This document shows positions 35,436 to 43,875 of a stretch of DNA of 64,000 nt, piece after piece. Made by a program: the position numbers and the translations under genes. Source of the DNA: Tumebacillus amylolyticus (GTDB lineage Bacteria > Bacillota > Bacilli > Tumebacillales > Tumebacillaceae); contig NZ_JAEQNB010000001.1 in NCBI RefSeq assembly GCF_016722965.1, positions 62,001 to 126,000 on the forward strand, written 5' to 3'. How positions within the stretch are numbered: position 1 is the first letter of the stretch; each line of letters begins with the position of its first letter. The notes under the pieces were generated by a model. That model made no database searches, was not told the DNA's origin, and worked only from the letters and a program-made list of their open reading frames with translations.

Positions 35436-37070
35436 CTAAATTGCAATAGAGAAGGGCTGGATCGTGCTGATCCAGCCCTTTCTTTTTGTGGGCAATAGCA
35501 AAACCCCATCTGCGTCGGCAGATGGGGCATGGTTGAGGAAGTATTTTTGGATTTCTTCGTCGAAGCAAAGTTCGATGTTTTCGATCTTCCGTCTGTCCTT
35601 CTTGATCGTAATCTGTTTGATGATGAGGCGCAGGAGGGCTTTTTGCTGTTCGTTCGGAGCGGAACTCAGCAACCTATCGAATTCGGCGAGCACCGACCTA
35701 ACGAACTCGTAGGAGATGGGCTGACGGTTCTGGGTTTCGAGTTGCGGGACGATCTCCGCTTTCCGAGCTTCCAGCCTCGCGTAGTCCGCTTTGAGCTGTT
35801 CAAACCGCTTGCTCAGGTCGTCTTTTTCAATCAGATCGTCCTCGTAGAGCTTGAAGAGCTTCTGCTTCTTCGCGTCGATTCCCGCGAGGGAATTGTCGAT
35901 GCTTTGCAGTTCGTCTTCCAGTGGCTTGATCTTCCCGGACAGCTTGGTGTTGATGTTTTTCACGATGTCCCGAAGGATGGCAGGTTGCAGGACGACTTCC
36001 TTCAGTCGGTCGTTCACGTACCTCTCGGCCACTTCTTTGCGGATGGTGTTCGCCTTACAGACGGAAGAGCCCTTGTTCTTGAAGGCCCCGCAGGTGTAGT
36101 AGAGAATCGTGACGTTGCCGGACTTGCGCCTGCTAGTGTTCCGTTGCATGACCATGCCGGAGCCGCATTGGGGGCATCTCAACAGGCCTGTGAGGAAGAA
36201 GTCGTCGTTGTGAGTCCGCTTCTGTTTGCTCCCTTTGCTCTCGATGAGCTTTTGCACCTGCTCCCACCGTTCGTCCGCGATGATCGGGGGATGCTGACCT
36301 TCAACTACGATGGGATTGGAGTTCTTTCCTTTGCGGCGCTTCTCGTTCCAGTTTTCGCGGACGTTGTAGCGGATTTTGCCGACGTAGACTGGATTGGTCA
36401 GGATGTCGCGAATCGCGTTGATGGCGAAAGGGTTCCCCTTTTTTGACTTGTGCCCCTCATGGTTCAGGATGTTGGCGATTGCCTTGTATCCCTTGCCCGA
36501 GGCGTAGAGGTCGAAGATGCGACGGACGAGAGCAGCTTCGGAGGGGACGATCTGCAGCCCGTCATCGACCGTCTGGTACCCGAGCACAACGCCGCCGTTC
36601 CATTTCCCTTCTCTGGCGCGCTGTTTCATGCCGAGCTTCACGTTTTCGACGATCGTTCCGCGCTCAAGCTCACCGACAGCCCCTAGCATTGTGAAGAAGA
36701 ACTTTCCAGTCGGGGTGGTGGTCTCGATGTTCGATTCGCTGTAACTTCTAAAGGCCACGTCATTCCTGTTGAGGTGCTCCACGATATTCAAGAGGTCAGA
36801 GCTGTTCCGTGCGAGACGGTTGATCTTCCAGACGACAACCTCGTCAAACTCCCCGTTGCAAGCGTCCGCCATCAGCTTTTGCAATTCAAGGCGGCCTTTT
36901 GTCGATTTCCCGGAAACGCCCCGGTCGATGTACTTTTTCACGACGAGTTTCTGGTGGGCCTTGCAGAAGGATTCGAGCGTTTCGATTTGAGCGTCGATGC
37001 TGTACCCGTGCTCGGCCTGCTCTTCGGTGCTCACGCGGGCGTAGATTGCCACACGGACGAGTTGTTGCAA
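35436..37070 (-). CDS. Large serine recombinase 1 (Ccr-like)
   Basis: 544 residues from TTG 37070, chosen because GGGAG lies eight bases upstream; the GTG nine bases earlier is too close to it. Resolvase catalytic domain: VAIYARVSTEEQ with the nucleophile Ser14, then YSIDAQ and KINRLARN. A recombinase domain follows (YKAIANILNHEG), then a zinc-ribbon with CPQCG and a distal Cys pair (CGAFKNKGSSVCKA), then a coiled coil. This is the class of CcrA/B/C and phage integrases. It sits beside att2 with its 3' end facing it. The last about 25 codons read through two hairpins that look like terminators. Confidence 0.9.
   Translation of the reverse strand: MQQLVRVAIYARVSTEEQAEHGYSIDAQIETLESFCKAHQKLVVKKYIDRGVSGKSTKGRLELQKLMADACNGEFDEVVVWKINRLARNSSDLLNIVEHLNRNDVAFRSYSESNIETTTPTGKFFFTMLGAVGELERGTIVENVKLGMKQRAREGKWNGGVVLGYQTVDDGLQIVPSEAALVRRIFDLYASGKGYKAIANILNHEGHKSKKGNPFAINAIRDILTNPVYVGKIRYNVRENWNEKRRKGKNSNPIVVEGQHPPIIADERWEQVQKLIESKGSKQKRTHNDDFFLTGLLRCPQCGSGMVMQRNTSRRKSGNVTILYYTCGAFKNKGSSVCKANTIRKEVAERYVNDRLKEVVLQPAILRDIVKNINTKLSGKIKPLEDELQSIDNSLAGIDAKKQKLFKLYEDDLIEKDDLSKRFEQLKADYARLEARKAEIVPQLETQNRQPISYEFVRSVLAEFDRLLSSAPNEQQKALLRLIIKQITIKKDRRKIENIELCFDEEIQKYFLNHAPSADADGVLLLPTKRKGWISTIQPFSIAI
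35453..35527. terminator. Two hairpins inside the 3' end of recombinase 1
   Basis: CCCCATCTGCC/GCAGATGGGG followed by TTTT on the minus strand (35502-35527), and GGGCTGGATC/GATCCAGCCC followed by a T-rich run on the plus strand (from 35453). Both overlap coding sequence. Confidence 0.6.
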
Positions 37071-37114
37071 AGTGGTCACTCCCTTTGTATGCTGTATGAT
37101 CTCAGATGATTTTG

Positions 37115-37528
37115 TCAGGCGACGGCTACGAACTCGTCTGTGCCAAGTAGCTCGGCAGTGAGTTCATCCATTAACAACTGTTCCTCTTCTGCCTGGATGT
37201 GGCGTAGAAGTGACTTCCAGTCGCTCAATGGGACGACAGGTTTACGCTTCCATGAAGGAAGTGCGTGGAGGAATGTGGTCACCATGTCGGACAGCATCTC
37301 CACGAAAAGGGAGTAGGTTGCGTTTTGCTTATCGTTAATCAAGGTGCTATGTCTTGATGCCGAACATGTAGGCGGCGTTTCAAAGTCATAATATCTGTTC
37401 AAAAGCGGAATCAAGTCGATTTGACCTGACTGACCCGGCTCTGGACAGAGAAGAAAATTGACTGGACGGTGAAGGCTGGAGGGAGGTTGTTCGAAACGAA
37501 GTTTGTAGCTCCTCAGAGTTCGAAGCAC
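37115..37528 (-). CDS. Hypothetical protein upstream of recombinase 1
   Basis: Up to 137 residues; the true start is uncertain and an internal start giving about 60 to 75 residues is equally possible. The C-terminal part is helical and acidic (LRHIQAEEEQLLMDELTAELLG). It ends 44 bases before the recombinase start on the same strand, so it may be its small operon partner, as short genes often precede ccr-type recombinases. No family recognised. The N-terminal part is Pro/Arg-rich and may not be translated. Confidence 0.45.
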   Translation of the reverse strand: MLRTLRSYKLRFEQPPSSLHRPVNFLLCPEPGQSGQIDLIPLLNRYYDFETPPTCSASRHSTLINDKQNATYSLFVEMLSDMVTTFLHALPSWKRKPVVPLSDWKSLLRHIQAEEEQLLMDELTAELLGTDEFVAVA

Positions 37529-37858
37529 ACCGTTTCGTCCAGTCAGTTTGATTCGAGGTCATGGAGTCGGGGTTTCCTCCCCTTGCAAGAGGGTGTCACC
37601 CCACCAACTTTCCCCACAGTTACGTGGGGTTTTTCTTTGTTCCGTTTCAGGTTTGAGAACTTTCACCCTGCGACCCTCCAGTTTTGCCCGTGAGAGACAA
37701 CAAGCTGGTTGTAGGCGTTTCCCATTTTTTCAGTATCAATTACTACTGAAACTGGGTGGTAGAAGGGGTGGGGAAGCCCAGTTTTCTTGCCGTTACATGT
37801 CTTTTGGCTTCCCCTCCCCGAGTCATTTGTAGGGTGCCATTGAGGGTGAGGGGGTGTC
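37529..37858. other. Gene-poor stretch with a plus-strand hairpin
   Basis: About 330 bases between the DUF927 gene and the small hypothetical. It holds CCCCAC-AGTTAC-GTGGGG followed by TTTTTC (37611-37634), a plausible plus-strand terminator with no convincing gene ahead of it. Otherwise I see nothing coding. Confidence 0.5.
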
Positions 37859-39706
37859 CTAGTTCTCGTCGAACAGGTTGGATGCCTTCGGGGAAGAGGG
37901 AACCGGCCTTTTCCGGGGCTTGGGCTTCTGTTCCTCCCAAGCAAGCTCGTCCTCAACGTCATCTTTGACCTGAATGACGTAGACCCGAACTGTTCTTCCG
38001 CAGAGCACTCTTTTGCGGGTGTGCTTCTTGGCTTCGCAGTTGAGAATCCCTTGGGCTCGCCACTTGTTCAGAATGACGGTGGTATCCTCGAATCCTCCCT
38101 CTGCCATGATCTTATTGAACACCTGCGGGAGAATGAGAACTTCCCGAGGTCGGCCGTTTCTGCTTTCGCACTTACCCCAGAGCTCTGAACGATTCCCTTC
38201 GAAGTGTTCAGTTTCGAACTTGGTGTTATGCTGCGCGACCGCTTCCATGAGATGGTTGTAAGCGTTCTTCGAAAGGTCTGCTTCGCCGCTGATGTTCTCC
38301 ACCACTTCAAGGAGCATTTTTTTGATGCTCTCCGTGTTGAAGTTGACGTTCAAAGCGACCTTCGCAAGTTCAGTGGTGACCAAAAAGATGGCCATTTTGT
38401 CTGCAATCCTTTGGGAAAGCTGGTCCTTGTGGGCAATCTGCTCATGAAATCGCACCCGCCAAGCTCTCCACATGTTCAAAATCGCTTCGATGCCGATTTT
38501 CATCAAATGCTCGACGAAAACTGGGCCTGCGTGCCCGTAGTTTTTGAGGAGCCCCTCTATTAGCGCGTCGGCGTTGGCGGCAGAACGTGTCCAGTTGACG
38601 TTCCCGAACTCGGTCAATCTGACTCTTACGCCAGTGTTTTTGACAGCTTTGGCAAGGAGGGACATTTCGCCGTTCGAGAAGAAGACCCCTGACCACTGGG
38701 ACGATTCTCTCAATTCGCTCTCCTTGTTAAGACGGGCTCGTTCAGTTCCGCCTGCAATCTGGTAGATCAACGTCGAGAATTCACCGCTGTGCATCGACGC
38801 CTCATCGAACACGATGGGAACCCCGTGTGTGTCGCGGATGCTTGCGAACATGGCGTTTTTGGTGCTGTTCCAGAGCCGAATGAGTCCTCCTTGTTGAGTG
38901 TGAGGACACCCGAAAGGCGAGACTGCCAGCCGAGTCGCCGTGGTTTTCCCTTGGGTGCTGTCGCCGTAGAGGTGGGCGACAATGACCTCCAGACCTGTCT
39001 CCTTCGCGACAAGAGAAGCGACAGGAGCGGCCAGCCCCATCACGAGAGCGAGCTCCAACGGTGTGTGCCCCAGAACTTCATCACGTACGATTCTGGCCCA
39101 CTCTTCGAAAGAACCTTTTGATTCGACAAGAAGATTTCCAATGTACTCGGAGTTGGTACCGATCGCCGTTTGAAGCTTGAAGATTGGAGCACCATCGTGT
39201 TCACCGAAACCTACTAAGGAATGCGCGTACTTCAAGGGCGCTCTTTTTTCTCTCCCGTTCAGATAGACAAGGATTTGGCTTACGGTGTGTTCCGCTACAT
39301 CGACGCCGTACTTCATCAGTTCGAGGAAGTTCCTCCTTGACAACATGCCGCGAGAAATGTACTTACTCATTTCTTGACCGTGTTGGTTGAAGACGAGTTC
39401 GAGCTCCATCTCTTTTGTGTCGATGTTTTGGCGCATCGAGGCAATGTCGATGCGTTCGCAGACGCGGGTTGGCTTGCCATCCGGGTCAGATGACACCTGC
39501 CAAAGGTAGCCGTCTTCCTCGAACAGAGGGCCATTCGTTCGTTGTCTGCCCTTAAACACCATGTCGTTCTTCTTTTCAAGCGTTTTATCTTCTTTGGAAG
39601 TGGAAGGCGAGGCAACATTGGGTGAAACTAGTGCTTGTTTACTTTCGATGTCCGCAACGTTTGCGGACGGGGCCAACTTTTTTGGTTGCTTTTTAATTGG
39701 GGGCAT
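37859..39706 (-). CDS. DUF927-like P-loop ATPase, probable SCC-type helicase (Cch2-like)
   Basis: 615 residues. A disordered N-terminus of about 50 residues, then a DUF927-type region and a P-loop core: Walker A GDSTQGKT at 248-255, Walker B IVFDEA at 298-303, and a downstream arginine-bearing segment (GVRVRLTEFG). A basic/Pro-rich C-terminus follows. From memory, AAA+ helicases of this class lie beside ccr genes in staphylococcal SCC elements and are proposed to unwind the excised circle. It is transcribed toward the recombinase. Enzyme activity is inferred from motifs and context. Confidence 0.72.
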   Translation of the reverse strand: MPPIKKQPKKLAPSANVADIESKQALVSPNVASPSTSKEDKTLEKKNDMVFKGRQRTNGPLFEEDGYLWQVSSDPDGKPTRVCERIDIASMRQNIDTKEMELELVFNQHGQEMSKYISRGMLSRRNFLELMKYGVDVAEHTVSQILVYLNGREKRAPLKYAHSLVGFGEHDGAPIFKLQTAIGTNSEYIGNLLVESKGSFEEWARIVRDEVLGHTPLELALVMGLAAPVASLVAKETGLEVIVAHLYGDSTQGKTTATRLAVSPFGCPHTQQGGLIRLWNSTKNAMFASIRDTHGVPIVFDEASMHSGEFSTLIYQIAGGTERARLNKESELRESSQWSGVFFSNGEMSLLAKAVKNTGVRVRLTEFGNVNWTRSAANADALIEGLLKNYGHAGPVFVEHLMKIGIEAILNMWRAWRVRFHEQIAHKDQLSQRIADKMAIFLVTTELAKVALNVNFNTESIKKMLLEVVENISGEADLSKNAYNHLMEAVAQHNTKFETEHFEGNRSELWGKCESRNGRPREVLILPQVFNKIMAEGGFEDTTVILNKWRAQGILNCEAKKHTRKRVLCGRTVRVYVIQVKDDVEDELAWEEQKPKPRKRPVPSSPKASNLFDEN

Positions 39707-40065
39707 TACCTAGTCCTCCTCTGCCGTTTTCCTAAATTTACTTGTGGGCGGTACTGCCATGAACCATGTAGACATATAAGAGGTCTAAACAGTCTGCAAA
39801 GCATCTTAGGCATGCCGCGAACAGGAAGTAGCTTACCAGCTTGGGGCTGAAGTGAAAAACACAGCATGAGGTAGAAAATCGTAGATTGAGGAAGAAATAG
39901 TCTTGACATAGGGAGTTTGATTTTTCGGAAACCTTTTTGCCAGTGGACTTCGATCGCGTATGACATGCGCGAAAATTCAGGTTATTAGGGAGGCAGAAAA
40001 AAAGGCTTTTCACGGTAATTTTCAAGGCTTGCAAAAAAAGAACCGCTGATGTAAGCGGTAAGAGC
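39707..40065. other. AT-rich noncoding stretch
   Basis: About 360 bases upstream of the DUF927-like gene. I see no gene; it probably holds that gene's promoter. Confidence 0.5.
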
Positions 40066-40155
40066 CTATTTTCTCTTCTTCAAAAAAGCTTCTGTTAGGG
40101 CAATTTGAGCGATCTCCAGCACTTTGATCGCAATTGCTACCCAAGCGGGGTTCAT
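40066..40155 (-). CDS. 29-residue hydrophobic peptide
   Basis: A short gene, ATG at 40155, six bases after AGCAGGTG. The product is one amphipathic or membrane helix with a basic tail (MNPAWVAIAIKVLEIAQIA to LKKRK). Size and layout resemble small type I toxins or membrane peptides, but no antisense RNA is evident. A similar-sized peptide is encoded at 50321. Confidence 0.45.
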   Translation of the reverse strand: MNPAWVAIAIKVLEIAQIALTEAFLKKRK

Positions 40156-40282
40156 TGAGTGCACCTGCTTTCTTGCTTGAATTGAACGACCTACCCCGAT
40201 TGGAGTAGGTCGTTATTAAAATTCATCCATCGAACGCCAAAGACATCCTATCGAAGTACCCCGGAATCGGGTAGGAAAGGCG

Positions 40283-40765
40283 TTAGGGCAGCTCGATGTC
40301 CGCTAGGTCTAGGGCAGGGAGGTTGTCCTCGTCGTTGTAGAAAATGAGCCAGATCTCGCCGTACTCTGCCCAGTAAATCGTGTGGCGGTACCACTGGCCG
40401 AAACGAAGCCCGTGCTGTGCCATCTCCTCGAAGCTGTTCGAATCGACCAGTTGGACCTTCTCGTAAGGTCCTTTTTTGTCGGTCACTTCAAGGTCAGAGG
40501 TATCCACGCTACGGTACTCGTAGGTATCGTTCTCGACGGCCTCTTGGACTAAACGCTCCTGATCGGCGCGGTCTGGGGCATCCCCCCGGTAGAACAGGAG
40601 GTAGGGAACATAGGCTTCCTCCCACCAACCTCCCTCTTCAGGAAAAAGCACCTGAACCACGCCGTCGAAGTCGCGGTGGACGATACCGTAGTACGCGACT
40701 CCATCAAAGTCGTCCGACTCAACTACGATACGGACGAGGTAGTTTTGTTTCTCCTCAGTTTGCAT
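40283..40765 (-). CDS. Hypothetical acidic protein, 160 residues
   Basis: 160 residues from ATG 40765, seven bases after AGGAGG; a longer frame upstream overlaps the next gene and is rejected. Acidic, aromatic-rich (GGWWEEAYVPYLLFYRGDAPDRAD, QWYRHTIYWAEYGEIWLIFYN, broken here for length), with no membrane segment. Its start overlaps the end of the next gene by 11 bases, so three genes (40283-41670) form an operon. No family recognised. Confidence 0.65.
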   Translation of the reverse strand: MQTEEKQNYLVRIVVESDDFDGVAYYGIVHRDFDGVVQVLFPEEGGWWEEAYVPYLLFYRGDAPDRADQERLVQEAVENDTYEYRSVDTSDLEVTDKKGPYEKVQLVDSNSFEEMAQHGLRFGQWYRHTIYWAEYGEIWLIFYNDEDNLPALDLADIELP

Positions 40766-41198
40766 GGCGAAGCCTCCTAGACAGAGAAATAGCGTGGCGG
40801 GAACACTCCTCGTCCAGCCACGCTTCAATTTCATGGTCATGGATGCCGACTTCCGAGAAAAAGGTCATCGTGTAGGCATCCGAGTAATTGATGTTCATGA
40901 TGTAGACCGACCTGTCTCCGAGAGGGAGTGCGTCAATCCAATCCAGCCCGCCGAGCAAGCCTCCTTCGTCCCGATGGAGGCCGACCGTGCTCAAATCGCG
41001 CAGGTCGTCGCAAGTTTGCAAAACGACGATGTATCCATGATCGTCAAGCGTAAATTCCTCCTCCGTTTCGGTTTCCCGATGGCAGAGCGTGTCCATCAGA
41101 CACATGAAGTTTTCTTCAATCATGGCGACGTAGCTGTCAGGCAATGCTTTTGAGCGCTTGAGACAGCGCAGGTTGGCCAAGGTTTTGATTACGATCAA
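40755..41198 (-). CDS. Hypothetical protein, first of a paralogous pair
   Basis: 147 residues from TTG 41198, with GGGAG about nine bases upstream. It aligns along its length with the next upstream gene product: I-x-I-x-T-x-A-x-L at the start, E-x-x-F-x-x-LM, LD-x-H-x-YI, and a closing E-x-E-AW-x-x-E. The shared start supports both TTG choices. Acidic, no membrane segment. Function unknown. Duplication within the island suggests a cargo family under diversification. Confidence 0.65.
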   Translation of the reverse strand: MIVIKTLANLRCLKRSKALPDSYVAMIEENFMCLMDTLCHRETETEEEFTLDDHGYIVVLQTCDDLRDLSTVGLHRDEGGLLGGLDWIDALPLGDRSVYIMNINYSDAYTMTFFSEVGIHDHEIEAWLDEECSRHAISLSRRLRHAN

Positions 41199-41262
41199 CG
41201 ATCATCACTCCCAAAAACAAAAATGGCTTCCGTGTGGAAGCGTGGTTTAGTAGCAGGTGACT

Positions 41263-41670
41263 TCAATTCTCTGCCCTCTCGATGTGCTCGCGAATCCAGG
41301 CAGCGATCTTTTCTGTGTTCAAAGCGTACAGAAAGACAAAGCACTCGCTGTCCAAGAGATAGCACAGCTTGCAGACTTCCGTTTGGCCAGAGGACAGAAT
41401 CTCCACGTACTCGGGCTTTCTGTACATGAGCGGACCGATGAAGGGAGGAGAGATAAGGGACGAAATCAGAGTGAAAAACTCACGGTCCTCCTCCAGCACG
41501 AAAAAGCGGATGTAATGCTCATCGAGAGAGACCTCATCAAGAGTCGCTTCGGAACTAAAAGCTTGCATTAGGAACTGGAACTCTGCTTCAATAGTGTCCG
41601 CCAGTTCCATCGGTAAGTTGTTACTCATCTTGAAATCTTCGAGATGGGCGAATGTAGAGATGATGTGCAA
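41263..41670 (-). CDS. Hypothetical protein, second of a paralogous pair
   Basis: 135 residues from a TTG about ten bases after AGGAGG. Paralogue of the preceding entry (shared N-terminus ISTFAHLEDFK / IKTLANLRCLK and a common C-terminal WIREHIER-like helix). Acidic and hydrophobic in alternation, a small alpha/beta fold is likely. It is the first gene of the three-gene operon. Function unknown. Confidence 0.65.
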   Translation of the reverse strand: MHIISTFAHLEDFKMSNNLPMELADTIEAEFQFLMQAFSSEATLDEVSLDEHYIRFFVLEEDREFFTLISSLISPPFIGPLMYRKPEYVEILSSGQTEVCKLCYLLDSECFVFLYALNTEKIAAWIREHIERAEN

Positions 41671-41765
41671 ATGTGGTAAACCTCCTAACTAGTATTGTGT
41701 AATTCAAAATTATAATATATAATTTAAATATAATTTAATTCGATTGATATTCTGGAGGTGCTACA

Positions 41766-41981
41766 ATGTTGGATAAGTTCGAGCGGTTTGTGGAGGAGAT
41801 AGAAGGCGAACCGGAGATTGTTGAGGTGAAGGAGAAAATGATTGCGATCGAAGCAAAGATCAAAGAGGCGGCTGACGAATTAACTTGGGCTATGTTGTTG
41901 GAGTGGGAGTCGCTTTGGGCGGAGTATGTAGAAATCTGTATTAGGGAATTTTTAATAAATCAGAACATAAGTATTGAGTAG
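41766..41981 (+). CDS. Small helical acidic protein, 71 residues
   Basis: 71 residues, nearly all helix, strongly acidic (FERFVEEIEGEPEIVEVKEK). GGAGGTG lies five to six bases before the ATG. Divergent from the paralogue operon. No recognisable family; the size and charge would suit an antitoxin-like or regulatory protein, without further evidence. Confidence 0.6.
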   Translation: MLDKFERFVEEIEGEPEIVEVKEKMIAIEAKIKEAADELTWAMLLEWESLWAEYVEICIREFLINQNISIE

Positions 41982-42256
41982 TCGTGTCATTCTTTTCAAG
42001 AAAAGGTATCGCACCTGTTCCTTGATGAATGCTATAATGTGCATAAATGTGGGATGTATATCCATTGTTCAATCGTTTCATCTCGTAGTATTACAAGACA
42101 GTCTTTCTGTCAAAGACAAGCAAAACGGCTGGTTGATGGTTAGGGGTCTATAGTCCTCCGATCTTGGAGAAGATTAGTGCCAGAAATGTATGTCATTAAT
42201 TTGGAGGGCTTTAGGCTTTAGATGTAAAATTTAAAAAAGGTAGAGGAGGAAGTACA

Positions 42257-43270
42257 ATGAGCGAAAAAGTATTAAACTTATTCCCGATAGACTATCCGTT
42301 TGAAACATTGGTAAATAGAGTTGAAAAAGGATCGTTAATTTTAAATCCGGATTTCCAAAGGAAGTACAAATGGAATAAGGAAAATGAAGAAAAAACCTCA
42401 AAATTTATTGAATCATGCTTGATGAGAATACCATTGCCTGCCTGTTATTTTGCAGAAAATGAAGATAAGAAACATTTTGTTATTGATGGGGTTCAAAGGA
42501 TTACAACGATTATGAGGTTTCTTAATGATGAGTTTTGTCTTGAAGGGTTATCGACTTTTAGTCACCTTAATGGCAAGAAGTTTAGCGAATTAGGTGCTCA
42601 CAAAGAAGATATTGAGACTTACACGATCCGATGTATAGTTTTGAGAAATGATAACTCTAAAGAATTAGTGCAGGATATTTTTGCACGTCTAAATCAAGGA
42701 GCAGTTGAATTAACTGATCAGGAAATTCGCCATGCAATTTTTCCAGGAATGCTAGACGATCTTTTAACTCAACTATCAAAAAAGGATATATTTGATTCGT
42801 TTGGAAAAAAAGACAAGAGTGGATTAGAAAATGAAGAACAGGTATTAAGATTTTTCGCCATGCAAGGTGATCTGAATGATTATGAGGGAAAATTATCAAA
42901 ATACCTCGATGATTATATGAAGAATAACCAAAACATTTCTCCAGAGCAATATGGAGAGTTGAAGGATTTGTTTGAGGAAACACTTGATAAATGTATTTCC
43001 ATTTTTGAAGATGACGTATTTATGGATACCACAAAAGATAGACCAAGAAGGAGTATTGTTTACTACGATCTTCTTATGTGGTCGTTTTCGAATCATGATA
43101 AGGCTTTTTTGCTCAATAATAAAGATGCAATTAAGGAAAAGTTTGTCGAACTTTGTAAACTTAGTGAATTCCAAAGGACTTTAGGGGGAGGTCTGCAGAA
43201 TAAAAACTCAATTTTAAAACGACGGACTTTATGGAACAACTATATGGAGGGAATGGGATTGCATGAGTAA
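42257..43270 (+). CDS. DUF262-domain protein (ParB/GmrSD-like), defence candidate
   Basis: 337 residues. N-terminal DUF262 features: NPDFQRKYKWN, where the Gln-Arg of PxYQRxYxW-type motifs is seen, and VIDGVQRITTI, the DGxQR motif with Val in place of the common Gln. This fold is a NTP-binding or hydrolysing module found in GmrSD and BrxU type IV restriction. A helical C-terminal half follows. Composition is far more AT-rich than the backbone. Its stop overlaps the start of the HEPN gene by eight bases, so they form one unit. Confidence 0.8.
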   Translation: MSEKVLNLFPIDYPFETLVNRVEKGSLILNPDFQRKYKWNKENEEKTSKFIESCLMRIPLPACYFAENEDKKHFVIDGVQRITTIMRFLNDEFCLEGLSTFSHLNGKKFSELGAHKEDIETYTIRCIVLRNDNSKELVQDIFARLNQGAVELTDQEIRHAIFPGMLDDLLTQLSKKDIFDSFGKKDKSGLENEEQVLRFFAMQGDLNDYEGKLSKYLDDYMKNNQNISPEQYGELKDLFEETLDKCISIFEDDVFMDTTKDRPRRSIVYYDLLMWSFSNHDKAFLLNNKDAIKEKFVELCKLSEFQRTLGGGLQNKNSILKRRTLWNNYMEGMGLHE

Positions 43271-43850
43271 TACACCTCCTTTTGAAAAATATACGGAATT
43301 GTACAATGAATTGATATCTTTAACAAATGGAGCAAATGCGCGTATTTTGCAAGAGGTTCCAGATGCTTATATATATGAAAATGTAAACTTTTTCCTCAAA
43401 TCATTTATGGTGGTTGCTTGTGTTTATTTGGAAACTTATTTGAAAGAGGTAAGTCAGTTAGTTGTTGACAGCGTCCAACTTAGATTAAAAAACTATCCTT
43501 TGCCACACAATCTAATTAAGTGGAGTGTTGATAACAATAAAGATAAAGTTTTGAAATTCTCGGAATTTGAGCTTGAAATTACCAAAAAAGATATCGATGA
43601 TATTGTCTCCGGTAATATCGGTAAGACAATCAATTTGTTTACTAAAATCGGAGTAGATATCGCTTCAGAACCTAGGTTTGATAGCAATAAGGATGTTGTT
43701 GGTGCCATCGTAACTAAAAGGAACAATATCGTGCACCATAATGATGATGCAAACGATTTAACGTTTCAAGATGTAATTAATTATATAGATACACTTAAAG
43801 TTTATATTCAGGCTATCGATGATAAGGTGATGACTTCAGGGCTTCTCTAA
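43263..43850 (+). CDS. HEPN-domain protein (RiboL-PSP/MAE_28990-like), probable RNase partner
   Basis: 195 residues, all-helical. The catalytic HEPN signature R-x4-H is present as RNNIVH near residue 156, in the context KRNNIVHHND. HEPN proteins of this kind are ribonucleases in toxin-antitoxin and abortive-infection systems. Start codon overlaps the DUF262 stop, implying stoichiometric production. The gene ends about 60 bases before the attachment-like site at 43908, so the pair is cargo at the right end of one unit. Antiviral role is inferred. Confidence 0.75.
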   Translation: MSNTPPFEKYTELYNELISLTNGANARILQEVPDAYIYENVNFFLKSFMVVACVYLETYLKEVSQLVVDSVQLRLKNYPLPHNLIKWSVDNNKDKVLKFSEFELEITKKDIDDIVSGNIGKTINLFTKIGVDIASEPRFDSNKDVVGAIVTKRNNIVHHNDDANDLTFQDVINYIDTLKVYIQAIDDKVMTSGLL

Positions 43851-43875
43851 ATTAAAGTGCCTATGCCTATCTTAT

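Noticed and set aside
35529..36446. 305-residue plus-strand frame
   Set aside because: Antisense of the serine recombinase 1 coding sequence.
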